Notes under the pieces: model-generated
Database searches by the model: none
Told to the model about the DNA's origin: nothing
What the model saw: only the letters and a program-made list of their open reading frames with translations
Made by a program: the position numbers and the translations under genes
DNA from: Bradyrhizobium sp. 149
GTDB taxonomy: Bacteria; Pseudomonadota; Alphaproteobacteria; Rhizobiales; Xanthobacteraceae
Assembly (NCBI RefSeq): GCF_023073915.1
Contig: NZ_JADPKK010000022.1
Coordinates: 1,240,001-1,304,000, forward strand
Direction of reading: 5' to 3'
Length of the DNA: 64,000 nucleotides
Part shown: positions 32,878 through 41,919 of the stretch, piece by piece
Layout of the letters: each line of letters begins with the position of its first letter
How positions within the stretch are numbered: position 1 is the stretch's first letter

Positions 32878-34140
32878 TCAGGAGCCGCCCTTTCCTCCCG
32901 CAACCATCTCGATGATTGCCTTGAAGCTTGCGAAGAGCGGTGACGTCAATGCCGGCCCGAGAATGGCGATGATGCTCGTCACCGCGGCGGGAACTCCGAA
33001 TTCAAGCTTGTCCGGATCCTGTTTTTGATCGGTGGAGTCACGATAGCGCTTCACATCCCGGTACCAGCCGGTCAATGCCGGTGCTGCCGCGGCGAACAGG
33101 GCTATCGTCCCTGTCATGCCAAGGTGACTGGTCAGGGCATTTGCCAGAGGCCTGAGAGCTTCGGCTTGTGGCGCGATGACCAGACCGAGCGGCCAGTCCA
33201 TCACGACCTTGCTTGCGAACGTCGCAACCACCAGGATGGCCGAACTGAGTGCGATCAACCGCTGAAGATTTGTCTTTCGCTCCTCGAGACTGGCGAGTGA
33301 AGGCTTATCCTCCGGTCCGGAAAGCACTGCAAACGCCAGCAGGGCGATACCGACAGCCACAAGCCCGACGAATGTGTTGATGTCGATGATCAGCTTGATG
33401 GCATCGCTGACCTTGAAAGCGGCGGCATCCTTGTACGCGTCAAGCAGCGGCTTGAAAACGACGGCATTCTGATCTGCCTGATCCAGCAATGCCTTGAGGA
33501 ACGTCTGGCCCGCGTTGGCATAAGCCGTCGGAGCTTTCGTACCCCCCCACGCGAGGATGAGGGCAAGCGCGAGCCCTGCGAAAAACAGCGGCGTGCTGCG
33601 GCGGAAAACGATCATTCCTCCCAGGAGCAAGGTCGCCGCGCTGACGAGGTACAGCACGCCGCTTGTAGCCGCGTAATTGTATCGGGCCGTCAGCGTGTCG
33701 GCGATCTGCTTGGACTGAGTAATCGTCCGATCCGTCCCTCGGCTCTTTTCCGCCTTTTCGATGTCGGCTTTGGCTGCCGCCTCTGCGGCCTGTGCGTTCT
33801 CGACTGCCAACCGCGCTTCCTTTCGCTTGTCCTCGGTCGCAGCTGCCGCCTCCAGCCGGTCCAGCGCGCCCTGCTTCTCGCTTGCCGTCTTTTGTTTCTC
33901 GGCAAGGGCAGCCTTCAGCTTTTCGATTTTCGCGGCGGATTCGGCGTCCGGATTTGGGAGAACGAAACTGACGATGGATCTGTCAGCCAGCGGCACGAGC
34001 ATGTCGGCAACTCGATTGGGCGCCAAATAGCCCAACAACAATGGTCCAATCACGCAGCAAATCGCCAAGAAATATCTGGTTAGGAAATCGAGTGACAGCC
34101 ACAGGTGCTCTTCCTTGCCGGTCGAATCGACAGCGCTCAT
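32878..34140 (-). CDS. Membrane protein with coiled coil, unknown function
   Basis: 420 residues from the ATG at 34140, behind GGAGGGG. Layout: one helix at about 19-42, a Lys/Glu/Ala-rich coiled coil at about 68-135, then four or more helices in 150-350, and a C-terminal helical tail ending GGKGGS. The start at 34140 is set by the ribosome site; upstream codons are not used. No family is recognised. It lies between a 5' fragment of the deformylase-like gene and the complete copy, as if it arrived with or caused that duplication. Base composition is slightly lower in GC than its neighbours. Confidence 0.75.
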   Translation of the reverse strand: MSAVDSTGKEEHLWLSLDFLTRYFLAICCVIGPLLLGYLAPNRVADMLVPLADRSIVSFVLPNPDAESAAKIEKLKAALAEKQKTASEKQGALDRLEAAAATEDKRKEARLAVENAQAAEAAAKADIEKAEKSRGTDRTITQSKQIADTLTARYNYAATSGVLYLVSAATLLLGGMIVFRRSTPLFFAGLALALILAWGGTKAPTAYANAGQTFLKALLDQADQNAVVFKPLLDAYKDAAAFKVSDAIKLIIDINTFVGLVAVGIALLAFAVLSGPEDKPSLASLEERKTNLQRLIALSSAILVVATFASKVVMDWPLGLVIAPQAEALRPLANALTSHLGMTGTIALFAAAAPALTGWYRDVKRYRDSTDQKQDPDKLEFGVPAAVTSIIAILGPALTSPLFASFKAIIEMVAGGKGGS

Positions 34141-34330
34141 ATTCCCCTCCAAAAAAAGTAGGTGCAAAAATGAAGAAAAGTGTATCCCGTGTCCGTCCGT
34201 GAGAATTCCGGGTAGACACAACTAAAGGTTATGACAGACCAATCATGCGCGCAATGACGAACCGTGTCTGGCCGCCTCTGGAATTGCCGGCAATCGCTCT
34301 GACGGCCCGGCCGCACCAGCCGATTCAATC

Positions 34331-34828
34331 ATGACCATTCGCCCGATCGTCCGCTATCCCGACCGCCGCCTCGCGATACCGGCCCGCCCCGTCACTGCAT
34401 TCGACGAGGCTTTGCGCGAGCTCGCAGCCGATCTGCTCGAGACCATGCGCGCCGCGCCCGGCATTGGCATCACGGCGCCGCATATCGGCGTACCCCTGCG
34501 TGTCGTCGTGCTCGAGCTTGACGCCAAAGACGGCCCGCAGACCTATGTCAACCCGGAGATCTCATGGGCGTCACCCGAGATGATCCTGCATCGCGAAGGC
34601 AGCGTCTCGATGCCCGGGGTCAACGACGACGTCCAGCGCCACGCCCGTGTGCGGATCAGCTATCGGGACATCGACGGCAACATGCAGACCGAGGAGTCGG
34701 AAGCCCTGCGCGCCGTCTGCCACCAGCACGAGATCGACCAACTCGACGGGGTGTTCTGGATTCAGCGGCTGTCGCGGCTGAAGCGCGAGAGGCTGGTGAA
34801 GCGGTTCGAAAAGATGTCGCGAGGATGA
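34331..34828 (+). CDS. Peptide deformylase-like protein lacking metal ligands
   Basis: 165 residues with the peptide deformylase fold, which normally removes N-formyl from new proteins. The three motifs are recognisable but altered. Motif 1 GxGLAAxQ is GIGITAPH (44-51). Motif 2 EGCLS is EGSVS (89-93), where Ser91 replaces the metal-binding Cys. Motif 3 HExxH is HEIDQ (133-137), where Gln137 replaces the second metal His. Two of three zinc/iron ligands are missing, so ordinary catalysis is unlikely. It may bind peptides or ribosomes without catalysis. A 5' fragment of the same gene is at 32790-32828. Confidence 0.9.
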   Translation: MTIRPIVRYPDRRLAIPARPVTAFDEALRELAADLLETMRAAPGIGITAPHIGVPLRVVVLELDAKDGPQTYVNPEISWASPEMILHREGSVSMPGVNDDVQRHARVRISYRDIDGNMQTEESEALRAVCHQHEIDQLDGVFWIQRLSRLKRERLVKRFEKMSRG

Positions 34829-34855
34829 GGCAGTTCGACGGCATTGGCTCGGCGC

Positions 34856-35446
34856 TCAGGCAGACTTCGATTTCGCGTGGCGTTTCACGAGGTCATTCGA
34901 GACGGTGTCGATGATTTCACCGGAGAGAGCCGGATCCGGCACAACACGGGAGAGGACAACCGATCCGATCATCTCGGAGAGAGCGGCGATCGCTGCACGC
35001 CGCTTGGCGGCACCGTCACATCCCGGAACGAGCTTGGTCAGAAGCCCAATATAGTTGCTGACCATGCTGCCGAAGCACTCCCGCAGCGCCGGATCGTCAT
35101 GACGCGCCGCGTCGGCGGCCATTGCCGCAAGGCCGCACCCCTGCCCCGGATCATCGCGGTGATAATCCGACACGTAGTGGCGCACGAGGGTCTCCAGCGG
35201 ATCATCGCTCGCGGCAAGACGGCCCGCGATATCCTCGCTCATATCCTTGTAGGCTCGCTTGACCGCCTGTACGACAAGGTCATCCTTTGATTTGAACTGC
35301 CGGTAGAAGCCTCCAGGCGTGAGCCCAGCCGCCTTCATCAAGTCGACCAGCCCGATACCGTCGATCCCGCGTTCCCGGAACAGCCTTGCGGCGGTCGCGA
35401 TCACCCGCTCGCGATTCTGCTCGACCGTTTCCTTGCTGACCTTCAC
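34856..35446 (-). CDS. TetR family regulator of adjacent SDR
   Basis: 196 residues from a GTG at 35446 with AAGGAA upstream (the extension to 35539 is not used). The HTH is IATAARLFRERGIDGIGLVDLMKAAGLTPGGFYRQFKSKDDLV (about 18-60), typical of the DhaS/YxaF-like TetR branch. It is divergent from an SDR gene, and the intervening region carries two matching palindromes and a TTGACA box, the usual local repressor arrangement. Confidence 0.92.
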   Translation of the reverse strand: MKVSKETVEQNRERVIATAARLFRERGIDGIGLVDLMKAAGLTPGGFYRQFKSKDDLVVQAVKRAYKDMSEDIAGRLAASDDPLETLVRHYVSDYHRDDPGQGCGLAAMAADAARHDDPALRECFGSMVSNYIGLLTKLVPGCDGAAKRRAAIAALSEMIGSVVLSRVVPDPALSGEIIDTVSNDLVKRHAKSKSA

Positions 35447-35532
35447 GAGCCCATTCCTTCCGATGGCGGCGCCGACACATAACGCCGGCGTGACCTGTTT
35501 CATGGGGCTCCAAGCGTGGTCCAGAAAGCCCC

Positions 35533-35586
35533 TTGACAATGATTATGCATATAATCATAACCAAATATGATTACGAACATAATCAT
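35533..35586. promoter_or_regulatory. SDR promoter with two TetR operators
   Basis: TTGACA at 35533-35538 and CATAAC 17 bases later give a plausible promoter toward the SDR gene. Operator 1 (35539-35558) has arms ATGATTAT and ATAATCAT around GCAT and fills the -35/-10 spacer. Operator 2 (35567-35586) has arms ATGATTA and TAATCAT. The two share outer sequence and are 28 bases apart centre to centre. Confidence 0.65.
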
Positions 35587-35613
35587 TGAATGAGTCGAGC
35601 GAGGAATTCTAGG

Positions 35614-36447
35614 ATGGCACAGGCAAAATCGCGCGCAGCCGGCGACAAGGTCGCGCTGATCACGGGCGCTTCCGGGGGCATCGGGCTTGCGGCCGGGGTT
35701 GCCCTGATCCGCGCGGGATATCGGGTGTTCGGCACCAGCCGTCATGCCGGGCCCAACGAGGTACGCCAGGGCATTCATATGCTCCGCTGCGACGTCACCG
35801 ATGATGTCTCCGTCAAGCAGCTGATCAAGGACGTCATCGGGCTTGCAGGTCGGATCGACGTGCTCGTGAACAATGCAGGCCGCAGCCTGATCGGGGCCGC
35901 CGAGGAATCATCTCTCGATCAAGCCAAGAGCCTGTTCGACATCAACGTCTTCGGCATCCTTCGCACCACCGCTGAGGTGCTGCCCATCATGCGCAAGCAG
36001 CGCCAGGGCCGGATTATCAACATCAGTTCGGTCGCGGGCTTCCTGCCGGGACCCTATACGGCACTCTACAACGCCACCAAGCATGCGGTCGAAGGCTATT
36101 CCGAATCGCTCGATCACGAACTGCGGACCTTCGGCATTCGTGTCTCACTGGTTGAGCCCGTCTTCACCCGCACCGCGCTGGAAGAGAATGGCGACAAGCC
36201 CGATCAAATCCTGGGCGTCTACGACAAGGGACGCGCGGCCATGAACGCGACATGGCGCAACGGCATCGCGGCCGGCGATCCCGTGGAAGCCGTGGCGGAC
36301 AAGGTGGTGCTGGCCGCCACCGAAAAACAGCCGAGCATTCGCTACACGCCTGGAAAGATGGCGGGCCGGCTCCGCCTGATGCGGCGCTTCGTTCCCGAAA
36401 AGATGTTCGAGAAAAGTTTTCGCAAGCAGATGGGCGTGGCCGACTGA
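35614..36447 (+). CDS. SDR family oxidoreductase
   Basis: 277 residues from the ATG at 35614, with AGGA 8 bases upstream. Cofactor motif TGASGGIGLA (about 18-27), NNAG (NAD(P) region), the catalytic Ser in INISSVAG, and YNATK (Tyr-x-x-x-Lys, about 148-152) are present, so a functional classical SDR is expected. It is divergent from a TetR regulator and followed by a YCII-like protein and a second SDR on the same strand. The substrate is unknown. Confidence 0.9.
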   Translation: MAQAKSRAAGDKVALITGASGGIGLAAGVALIRAGYRVFGTSRHAGPNEVRQGIHMLRCDVTDDVSVKQLIKDVIGLAGRIDVLVNNAGRSLIGAAEESSLDQAKSLFDINVFGILRTTAEVLPIMRKQRQGRIINISSVAGFLPGPYTALYNATKHAVEGYSESLDHELRTFGIRVSLVEPVFTRTALEENGDKPDQILGVYDKGRAAMNATWRNGIAAGDPVEAVADKVVLAATEKQPSIRYTPGKMAGRLRLMRRFVPEKMFEKSFRKQMGVAD

Positions 36448-36507
36448 TCCCTCAGATCGAGAGATCTCCAAGCCAACTGAGATGTCACTTTCACCAAGGA
36501 GCGACCG

Positions 36508-36804
36508 ATGAAGTACTATTTGTGCAAGTACATCCCGCCGCGCGCCGATTTCTTGGCGACCATGACCGCCGATGAGAAGACATGGATGAAGCAGCACGGC
36601 GCGTACCTGGATGACCTGCTCGAAAAGGGGCAGGTCGTTGCACACGGCCCTGTCATGGACCCCAGTGGCGGCTATGGCGTGTCGCTCTATCAGATCGCCG
36701 ATGACCAGGACATCAAGGCGATCACCTCGGAAGACCCCATCGTGAAGAACGGCGCCGGTCACTATGAGCACCATCCGATGCTTCATCTGAAGACGCGCGG
36801 CTAA
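36508..36804 (+). CDS. YCII-related domain protein
   Basis: 98-residue protein of the YCII/dimeric alpha-beta barrel superfamily. It begins MKYYLCKYIPPR and has the family-typical HGPVMDPSGGYGVSLYQIADDQDI segment (the family His near residue 46). Its ribosome site AAGGAG is clear. It sits between two SDR genes in a likely transcript controlled by the upstream TetR. It has an unknown, possibly catalytic or dimer-binding, role. Confidence 0.88.
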   Translation: MKYYLCKYIPPRADFLATMTADEKTWMKQHGAYLDDLLEKGQVVAHGPVMDPSGGYGVSLYQIADDQDIKAITSEDPIVKNGAGHYEHHPMLHLKTRG

Positions 36805-36878
36805 TCCTGCCGCCGACGATTTGTCACCCATCCCCGGCAGGGCATTCCGATGCTCGAAACTCAATCAGGACGACATCC

Positions 36879-37652
36879 ATGACGATCGCACTCGTTACCG
36901 GCGCTTCGAGCGGCATCGGCGCAGTCTACGCACGCCGCCTCGCCGCACGCGGCCACGATCTCGTCCTCGTCGCTCGCGCGACCGACAGGCTCAACATCCT
37001 CGCCACCGAACTGCGCAATGCGCATGGCATTGCGGTCGAAGTCATCACGGCCGACCTGGTCGACGGCTCCCAACTCGAACCGGTTCTCCGGCGCCTCCGT
37101 TCCGATCCGCCCATCCACATCCTCGTCAACAATGCAGGCGCCGCGTTGATCGGTGATTTCGCGACCGCCGATCCAATCAAGATGGACGATCTCTTGGGGC
37201 TGAACGTGGTCGCGCCGACGCTGCTTGCGTCCGCCGTCATCGGCCGCATGGTTGAACGCGGCAACGGCGCGATCATCAACATTGCGTCGGTGCTGGCCCT
37301 GCTCCCCGAATACTCCCGTGGCATCTACCCGGCGACCAAGTCCTACCTGATGACGCTGTCGCAAGGCCTCGCTGCCGAAGTCGCGTCGAAGGGCGTCTAT
37401 GTGCAGGCCGTGCTGCCTGCGGCCACGCGCACCGAAATCTACGAACGAGCGGGTGGCGACGCCAGCAAGGTGCCGAATGTCATGGAGGTCGAAGATCTCG
37501 TGGATGCAGCCCTCGTCGGCTTCGATCGCAAGGAACTGGTGACAATACCGCCGGTGCCCGATGTGGCGGCATGGGAGGCCTTTGAGAAGGCGCGCGGGGC
37601 GTTGGCGGCCGGCTTCGGCAACTCCAGGCCCGCCGCGCGGTATCGGCCCTGA
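36879..37652 (+). CDS. SDR family oxidoreductase
   Basis: 257 residues. TGASSGIGAVYARRLA (about 7-22) is the NAD(P)-binding motif, with NNAGAALIGDF, the Ser in INIASVLA and YPATKS (Tyr-x-x-x-Lys) as the active site. It is a typical classical SDR, the last gene of the SDR-YCII-SDR run. It has no gene-specific promoter visible and is probably part of the same mRNA. Confidence 0.9.
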   Translation: MTIALVTGASSGIGAVYARRLAARGHDLVLVARATDRLNILATELRNAHGIAVEVITADLVDGSQLEPVLRRLRSDPPIHILVNNAGAALIGDFATADPIKMDDLLGLNVVAPTLLASAVIGRMVERGNGAIINIASVLALLPEYSRGIYPATKSYLMTLSQGLAAEVASKGVYVQAVLPAATRTEIYERAGGDASKVPNVMEVEDLVDAALVGFDRKELVTIPPVPDVAAWEAFEKARGALAAGFGNSRPAARYRP

Positions 37653-37807
37653 CGGCGGAGTTGGTCGTCGTCGCCCACTGATTTGCGCATGCCTCCTGCA
37701 AAGACGGCTACGCCACGGCCGGCCTGCAAGTGAGCCTCAACGGTGTGCTTTGTGACTTGACCGCATGAGAGCGGCATTCGTGGTGGAGTGGATTATGCCT
37801 CTCGGTT

Positions 37808-37885
37808 AATTAGCGAAGCGTAACCCGCCATCCATCAGCGCGATCAAAGAGACGGATGAGCTACGGCGGACGTGTCGGCTAATCC
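37808..37885. repeat. REP-like palindromic element
   Basis: Arms AATTAGCGAAGCGTAACCCGCC (on the left) and GGCGGACGTGTCGGCTAATCC (on the right) are an imperfect inverted repeat. The GGCGGGTTACGC...GCTAAT style is a very widespread proteobacterial intergenic repeat. It fills the gap between the SDR gene and the convergent serine hydrolase gene and may act as a bidirectional terminator. Rest of 37653-37900 is featureless. Confidence 0.4.
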
Positions 37886-37900
37886 ACCCAAGGGGATTGC

Positions 37901-39160
37901 TCAACCGCCGGCCATCAACTCCGTCGCCAGCGCCATGTAGGCCGGCAGCGTGACGGGGTCGTTGGCGGCGTTGCCCGCGGCCGGATGCGAGGCGTAGCGC
38001 GCGATCACCATCTCGGCTTTGGGATCGACGTAGATGCCTTGGCCGTGAACGCCGCGCGCCATGTAGGCGCCGTGGGCGTTGTGCGTGACCCACCATTGAT
38101 TGCGATAGGACGCACCGGGCAGCGTGGTGTAGCCGGCCGGCTTGAATTTTTCAGGATCGCCGCCGCGCGCGATGTCCTCGACCACCGATGAAGGCACGAT
38201 CTGTCGGCCGTTGAAGCGGCCGTGATTGCGCATGGTCTCGCCAAAGCGGGCGAGATCGCGCAAGCAGGTCGACAGGCCGCCGCCGCCGCTTTCGGTGCCG
38301 ATGCGATCGACGTGATAATGCGCGTCCTCCTCCGCGCCCATGGGCGTCCAGATCCGCTCGGAGAGGAGATCGGACAGCGTCATGCCGCTGGCGCGCCTGA
38401 TGATCCAGGCCAGCACGTCGGAGTTGACGGTCTTGTAGGCAAAGGCCTTGCCGTGCTCGCCCTGCTTCTGCTGCGCGAGGAGGAAATCGAAAATATTGGT
38501 GGCGCCGTCATAGTCCGGCGGGATCGGCGCCATGCCGTTGGCGCGCCGCAAGCCCCAAACGGCGGAGTTGCTGTCGGTGTAAACTTCGGTGTATGCGAGC
38601 CCCGTGGTCATATCCATGGCCTCGTGCACGCGCGCATCGCCGAAGGCGCTGGCCTTCAGCTCCGGCACATACTCCGTAACAGGCGCCTGCGGATCGATCT
38701 TGCCCTCCGCGACCAGAATGCCGGCGAGCACACCGGTGAACGACTTCGTCACCGACATCGCGAGATGCGGCTTGTGCGGCTTCAGCGCACCGGAATAGCG
38801 TTCATAGATCAGCCTGCCCCGATGCAGCACGGCGATGCCGTCGGTGTAGGTCTCCTCCAGCATTGTCGCGAAGGTCATCGGACGCCCGTCCATCGTGGTC
38901 GAGGCGGAGGCGCCGACGTCATGATCCTCCCGCGGCAGCACTGATGCAGGCCCCGCCCCGCGCCAGACGTTCACCGTCGGCACCAGCTGGCGGATGTTGC
39001 TCCAGGCCCAGCGCAGCTCGGGGAAGCTGCGGAACGAGCCGTCCTGGAAGGTGATGGTGCGGTCCGGCGCCGGCGGGAAGCCTTTCATCCAGCCAAGGGT
39101 TTCAGGGTCGGTTTCGCTGGCGCTGGCGGGCTGTTGATTGGTGGTGGTCGCGACGGACAT
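37901..39160 (-). CDS. Serine hydrolase (NylB-like beta-lactamase fold)
   Basis: 419 residues of the beta-lactamase-related serine hydrolase superfamily, similar in style to 6-aminohexanoate-dimer hydrolase. The catalytic SXXK is SVTK at 136-139, a Tyr motif is present in YKTVNSDVLAWI, and GRGVHGQGIYVDP is the C-terminal substrate-pocket region. It has a Thr/Gln-rich N-terminal tail without a signal peptide. It is the sole gene on its strand here. The native ester or amide substrate is unknown. Confidence 0.88.
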   Translation of the reverse strand: MSVATTTNQQPASASETDPETLGWMKGFPPAPDRTITFQDGSFRSFPELRWAWSNIRQLVPTVNVWRGAGPASVLPREDHDVGASASTTMDGRPMTFATMLEETYTDGIAVLHRGRLIYERYSGALKPHKPHLAMSVTKSFTGVLAGILVAEGKIDPQAPVTEYVPELKASAFGDARVHEAMDMTTGLAYTEVYTDSNSAVWGLRRANGMAPIPPDYDGATNIFDFLLAQQKQGEHGKAFAYKTVNSDVLAWIIRRASGMTLSDLLSERIWTPMGAEEDAHYHVDRIGTESGGGGLSTCLRDLARFGETMRNHGRFNGRQIVPSSVVEDIARGGDPEKFKPAGYTTLPGASYRNQWWVTHNAHGAYMARGVHGQGIYVDPKAEMVIARYASHPAAGNAANDPVTLPAYMALATELMAGG

Positions 39161-39310
39161 GCAGCTGGCTCCGAAGAGAACGATGCGAAAGTCGTATCAC
39201 GGGAGTACGTGGCCGACATCCGGCGTTTGCGCTGGGTCCCTGCGCGCCGATCAGAGCGGCGGCACATCCTTCAAAGCACCAAAGATGAGCACAGTCGGGG
39301 CAAGCCAGGC

Positions 39311-41554
39311 TTACCACCGCGCGGTCGCGCTCCCCAGCACGGTTCGTCCCTGCGTGAACGCGCAAGTCCCGCCATTGCAGATTGGAACGCGCTCATCCGA
39401 CAGGTTGCGGGCATTCAAAGCCAGCCGCATGCCGCGATAGTCGTAATGCACACCCGCATCAAAGGCCGCAACGGCGGGATTTCTGATCGTATTGATGTCG
39501 TCCGCCCAAGTCTGCCCGATCCAGCGCGCACCGGCACCGACGCCAAAGCCTGCAAGGGGGCCGCCCTGCCAGGTGTAGTCGAGGAAGATCGCTGCCTGCT
39601 GCAACGGCACGCCAATCGGCACCTTGCCCAAATCGAGCCCATTGCTCCGCGTGACGGTTGCATCGGTATAGCTGTAGGAAGCGATGCCTTTCAGCCCCTC
39701 GGCCAATGACAGCACGGCTTCGAGCTCCGCGCCACGCGAACGGATCTGGCCGGTCTGCACCGAGAAGGTGGGAAAGGCCGGATCGATGGTCAGCACATTG
39801 TCCTTGGTCAGATTGAACCAGGTGGCAGTGAAGTAACTGTTCCAGCCGAGCGGCTGGTACTTGATACCGGCTTCCAACGATTCGCCTGTTGTCGGCGCAA
39901 AGGGTGTTTCGCCGCGTTGGGGGGCCGTCGTGCCGGTCTGCGGCAGAAACGACGTCGCGTAGTTCACATAGGGGGCGAGGCCGGACTCGAACAGATACAA
40001 CAATCCGGCGCGGCCCGTGAACTTGCTTGGCTCGCTATCGCTCATCAGGCCCGTCAGGTCATTGCGGTTCGAGAGCGCGGCGAAGTCCTGACGGCCGCCG
40101 ATGGTCAGCCGCCAGCCGCCCAGCGCCATTTGATCCTGAGCGTAAAGCCCGACCTGGCCTAGCGTTTGACTGTTCGCACTCATGAGCCCAAGAGGCATCG
40201 TCGGCGCCGAACCGCCGTAAACCGGATTCGTCAGGTCGAGTGACGGTGCCAGGCCCGCATAGTAATCCAACGTCGTGCCCTGCCGGAAATAATCGACACC
40301 GGCAAGAACCGTATGCTTGATCGGTCCGGTGGCCAGCCTCGCCTCGATCTGATTGTCGACGTTGAACGTGTTCAGGCGCTCCCGGAAGGTCGCCGCGTAG
40401 CGATTGAGCGTGCGGCCGTCGGGAGAGAGACTGAGAGCATCGACCATGTTGCCCTCGAACGACACGTGGCCGAGCCGGACATGCTGCCGAATCGCCAGCG
40501 CCTCGTTGAAACGGTGTTCGAGCCGGTAGCCGATCGAGGCTTGCCACTGCGTGAGCGCGTCGAAGGCGGGGTCGCCGAGACGTATGTTGGTGACCACGCC
40601 CGTCAGCGGGTTGCGCAGATAATACGGCCACATCGACGTCTTGCTTCGCTCGTACTCGGCGAGCACCGTCAGCGTCGTGTCCTCGCTCAGCCTTGCGGTA
40701 AAGCTCGGGGCGAAAAACACGCGGTCGTCCCACGTTCCGGGAATTTGCGTGCCGCTGTCACGCACCAATCCGGTGAAGCGGTAGAGCAGCTTGTCGTTGT
40801 CAAGTGTCGGTCCGCTGAAGTCGAACCTGCCTTGATAGCGATCGAAATTGCCGATATCGAGGCCGACCTCGTTGAGCCGTTTCTCGAGCGGCATCTTGCT
40901 CACATAGTTCACCATGCCGCCGGCTTCGTTGGCGCCATACAGCACTGATGACGGACCGCGCATCACCTCGATGCGCTCGGCGCCGTAAGGTTCGTTGCGG
41001 AAATACGCGAACGAACCATTGCCCTGCCGCAAGCCGTCTCGATAATTGCCGTACTGGTTGGCCGCAAATCCCCGGATCAGAAACTGGTCGTAACGCGGAT
41101 CGAAGCCGTAGGGTTGCGTTTGCACGCCGGCCGTGTAGGCCAACGCCTCCCCGACCGTTCGCGCCCCGGTATCGCGGATCTGATCTTGCGTCACGACCGA
41201 GATGGACTGCGGCGTCTCGATCAGCGGCGTATTGGTCTTGGTGCCAGTGGCGCTGCGCGTCGCCACGAACCCCTGAACAGGGCCGGTCGCACTCTGGAGA
41301 GTCGTGGTTGACGCCGGGGGTACTGCAGCGATCTGCACCGTTCTGCGCGGATTTTGGCGCCGCACCGATCGTCGCATTTCGCTTGCGGCACCAGGACGTG
41401 CAGTCTGCGCCCGGCGAATCTGGCCTCCTGGAGCGTCGACGGTCACTGGAGGTAGCTGGGCTTGAGCGTAACTCTCACCGCCAAGGCCTGCGTCCAACAC
41501 GAACAAACTGCAGGTCGCAAGAAAAACTCGCCTCACGGCATTCAAACCCAGCAT
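39311..41554 (-). CDS. TonB-dependent siderophore receptor
   Basis: About 747 residues from the ATG at 41554 (GGGGA upstream), with a signal peptide-like N-terminus ending near GGESYAQA. Features include a TonB-box/plug region (TETPQSISVVTQDQIRD-type plug start, near 95), QFLIRGF and RIEVMRGPSSVLYGANEAGGMVNYVSK (plug domain), then a 22-strand barrel rich in aromatic positions and a terminal aromatic residue (TARW). It is of the FhuA/FoxA-like ferrisiderophore group, in the outer membrane. No Fur/Irr box could be identified upstream. Confidence 0.93.
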   Translation of the reverse strand: MLGLNAVRRVFLATCSLFVLDAGLGGESYAQAQLPPVTVDAPGGQIRRAQTARPGAASEMRRSVRRQNPRRTVQIAAVPPASTTTLQSATGPVQGFVATRSATGTKTNTPLIETPQSISVVTQDQIRDTGARTVGEALAYTAGVQTQPYGFDPRYDQFLIRGFAANQYGNYRDGLRQGNGSFAYFRNEPYGAERIEVMRGPSSVLYGANEAGGMVNYVSKMPLEKRLNEVGLDIGNFDRYQGRFDFSGPTLDNDKLLYRFTGLVRDSGTQIPGTWDDRVFFAPSFTARLSEDTTLTVLAEYERSKTSMWPYYLRNPLTGVVTNIRLGDPAFDALTQWQASIGYRLEHRFNEALAIRQHVRLGHVSFEGNMVDALSLSPDGRTLNRYAATFRERLNTFNVDNQIEARLATGPIKHTVLAGVDYFRQGTTLDYYAGLAPSLDLTNPVYGGSAPTMPLGLMSANSQTLGQVGLYAQDQMALGGWRLTIGGRQDFAALSNRNDLTGLMSDSEPSKFTGRAGLLYLFESGLAPYVNYATSFLPQTGTTAPQRGETPFAPTTGESLEAGIKYQPLGWNSYFTATWFNLTKDNVLTIDPAFPTFSVQTGQIRSRGAELEAVLSLAEGLKGIASYSYTDATVTRSNGLDLGKVPIGVPLQQAAIFLDYTWQGGPLAGFGVGAGARWIGQTWADDINTIRNPAVAAFDAGVHYDYRGMRLALNARNLSDERVPICNGGTCAFTQGRTVLGSATARW

Positions 41555-41919
41555 TCCAATCCCCGGTTGGTCGAACCTCAGACGGGGACTTATGGGCACA
41601 CGCAGACGAAGAAGCGAAATTGAATGGGTCTAAGGAATGCTCTCTCGTCACGACCGTGGCATTGCTGCGACGTTGCTGCTGCGCCTGCGACAAATTGGGC
41701 GTCGCGCCGGCCGAGATGTCGCGGGAAAAATCCCGAGCGCTGCCTGAACTATTCCTTCGCCTTGGGCGCCGTCACCGCCTATGTCACCTAGCCGCATTGG
41801 CAGGCGGCGCGCGGGTGAGGCGCAATCACCACGGGCCTGCTCCATGGCCTCATCGACAACCATAGAGCTGCTCTGACCGCGGCGCCTGAGCGCCGTCGAT
41901 CAAGCCGCCGGCTTCGTCC
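41555..41919. other. Long gap upstream of the TonB receptor, possible decayed coding
   Basis: 365 bases without a believable gene. One plus-strand frame contains ALGAVTAYVT and GAITTGLLHGLIDNHRAAL interrupted by stops, which may be the decayed end of a small membrane gene. No clear promoter or metal-regulator box was found. Confidence 0.35.

Noticed and set aside
41648..41863. 71-codon minus-strand frame in the TonB upstream gap
   Set aside because: Arg/Ala/Pro-rich, no ribosome site, no recognisable protein features.
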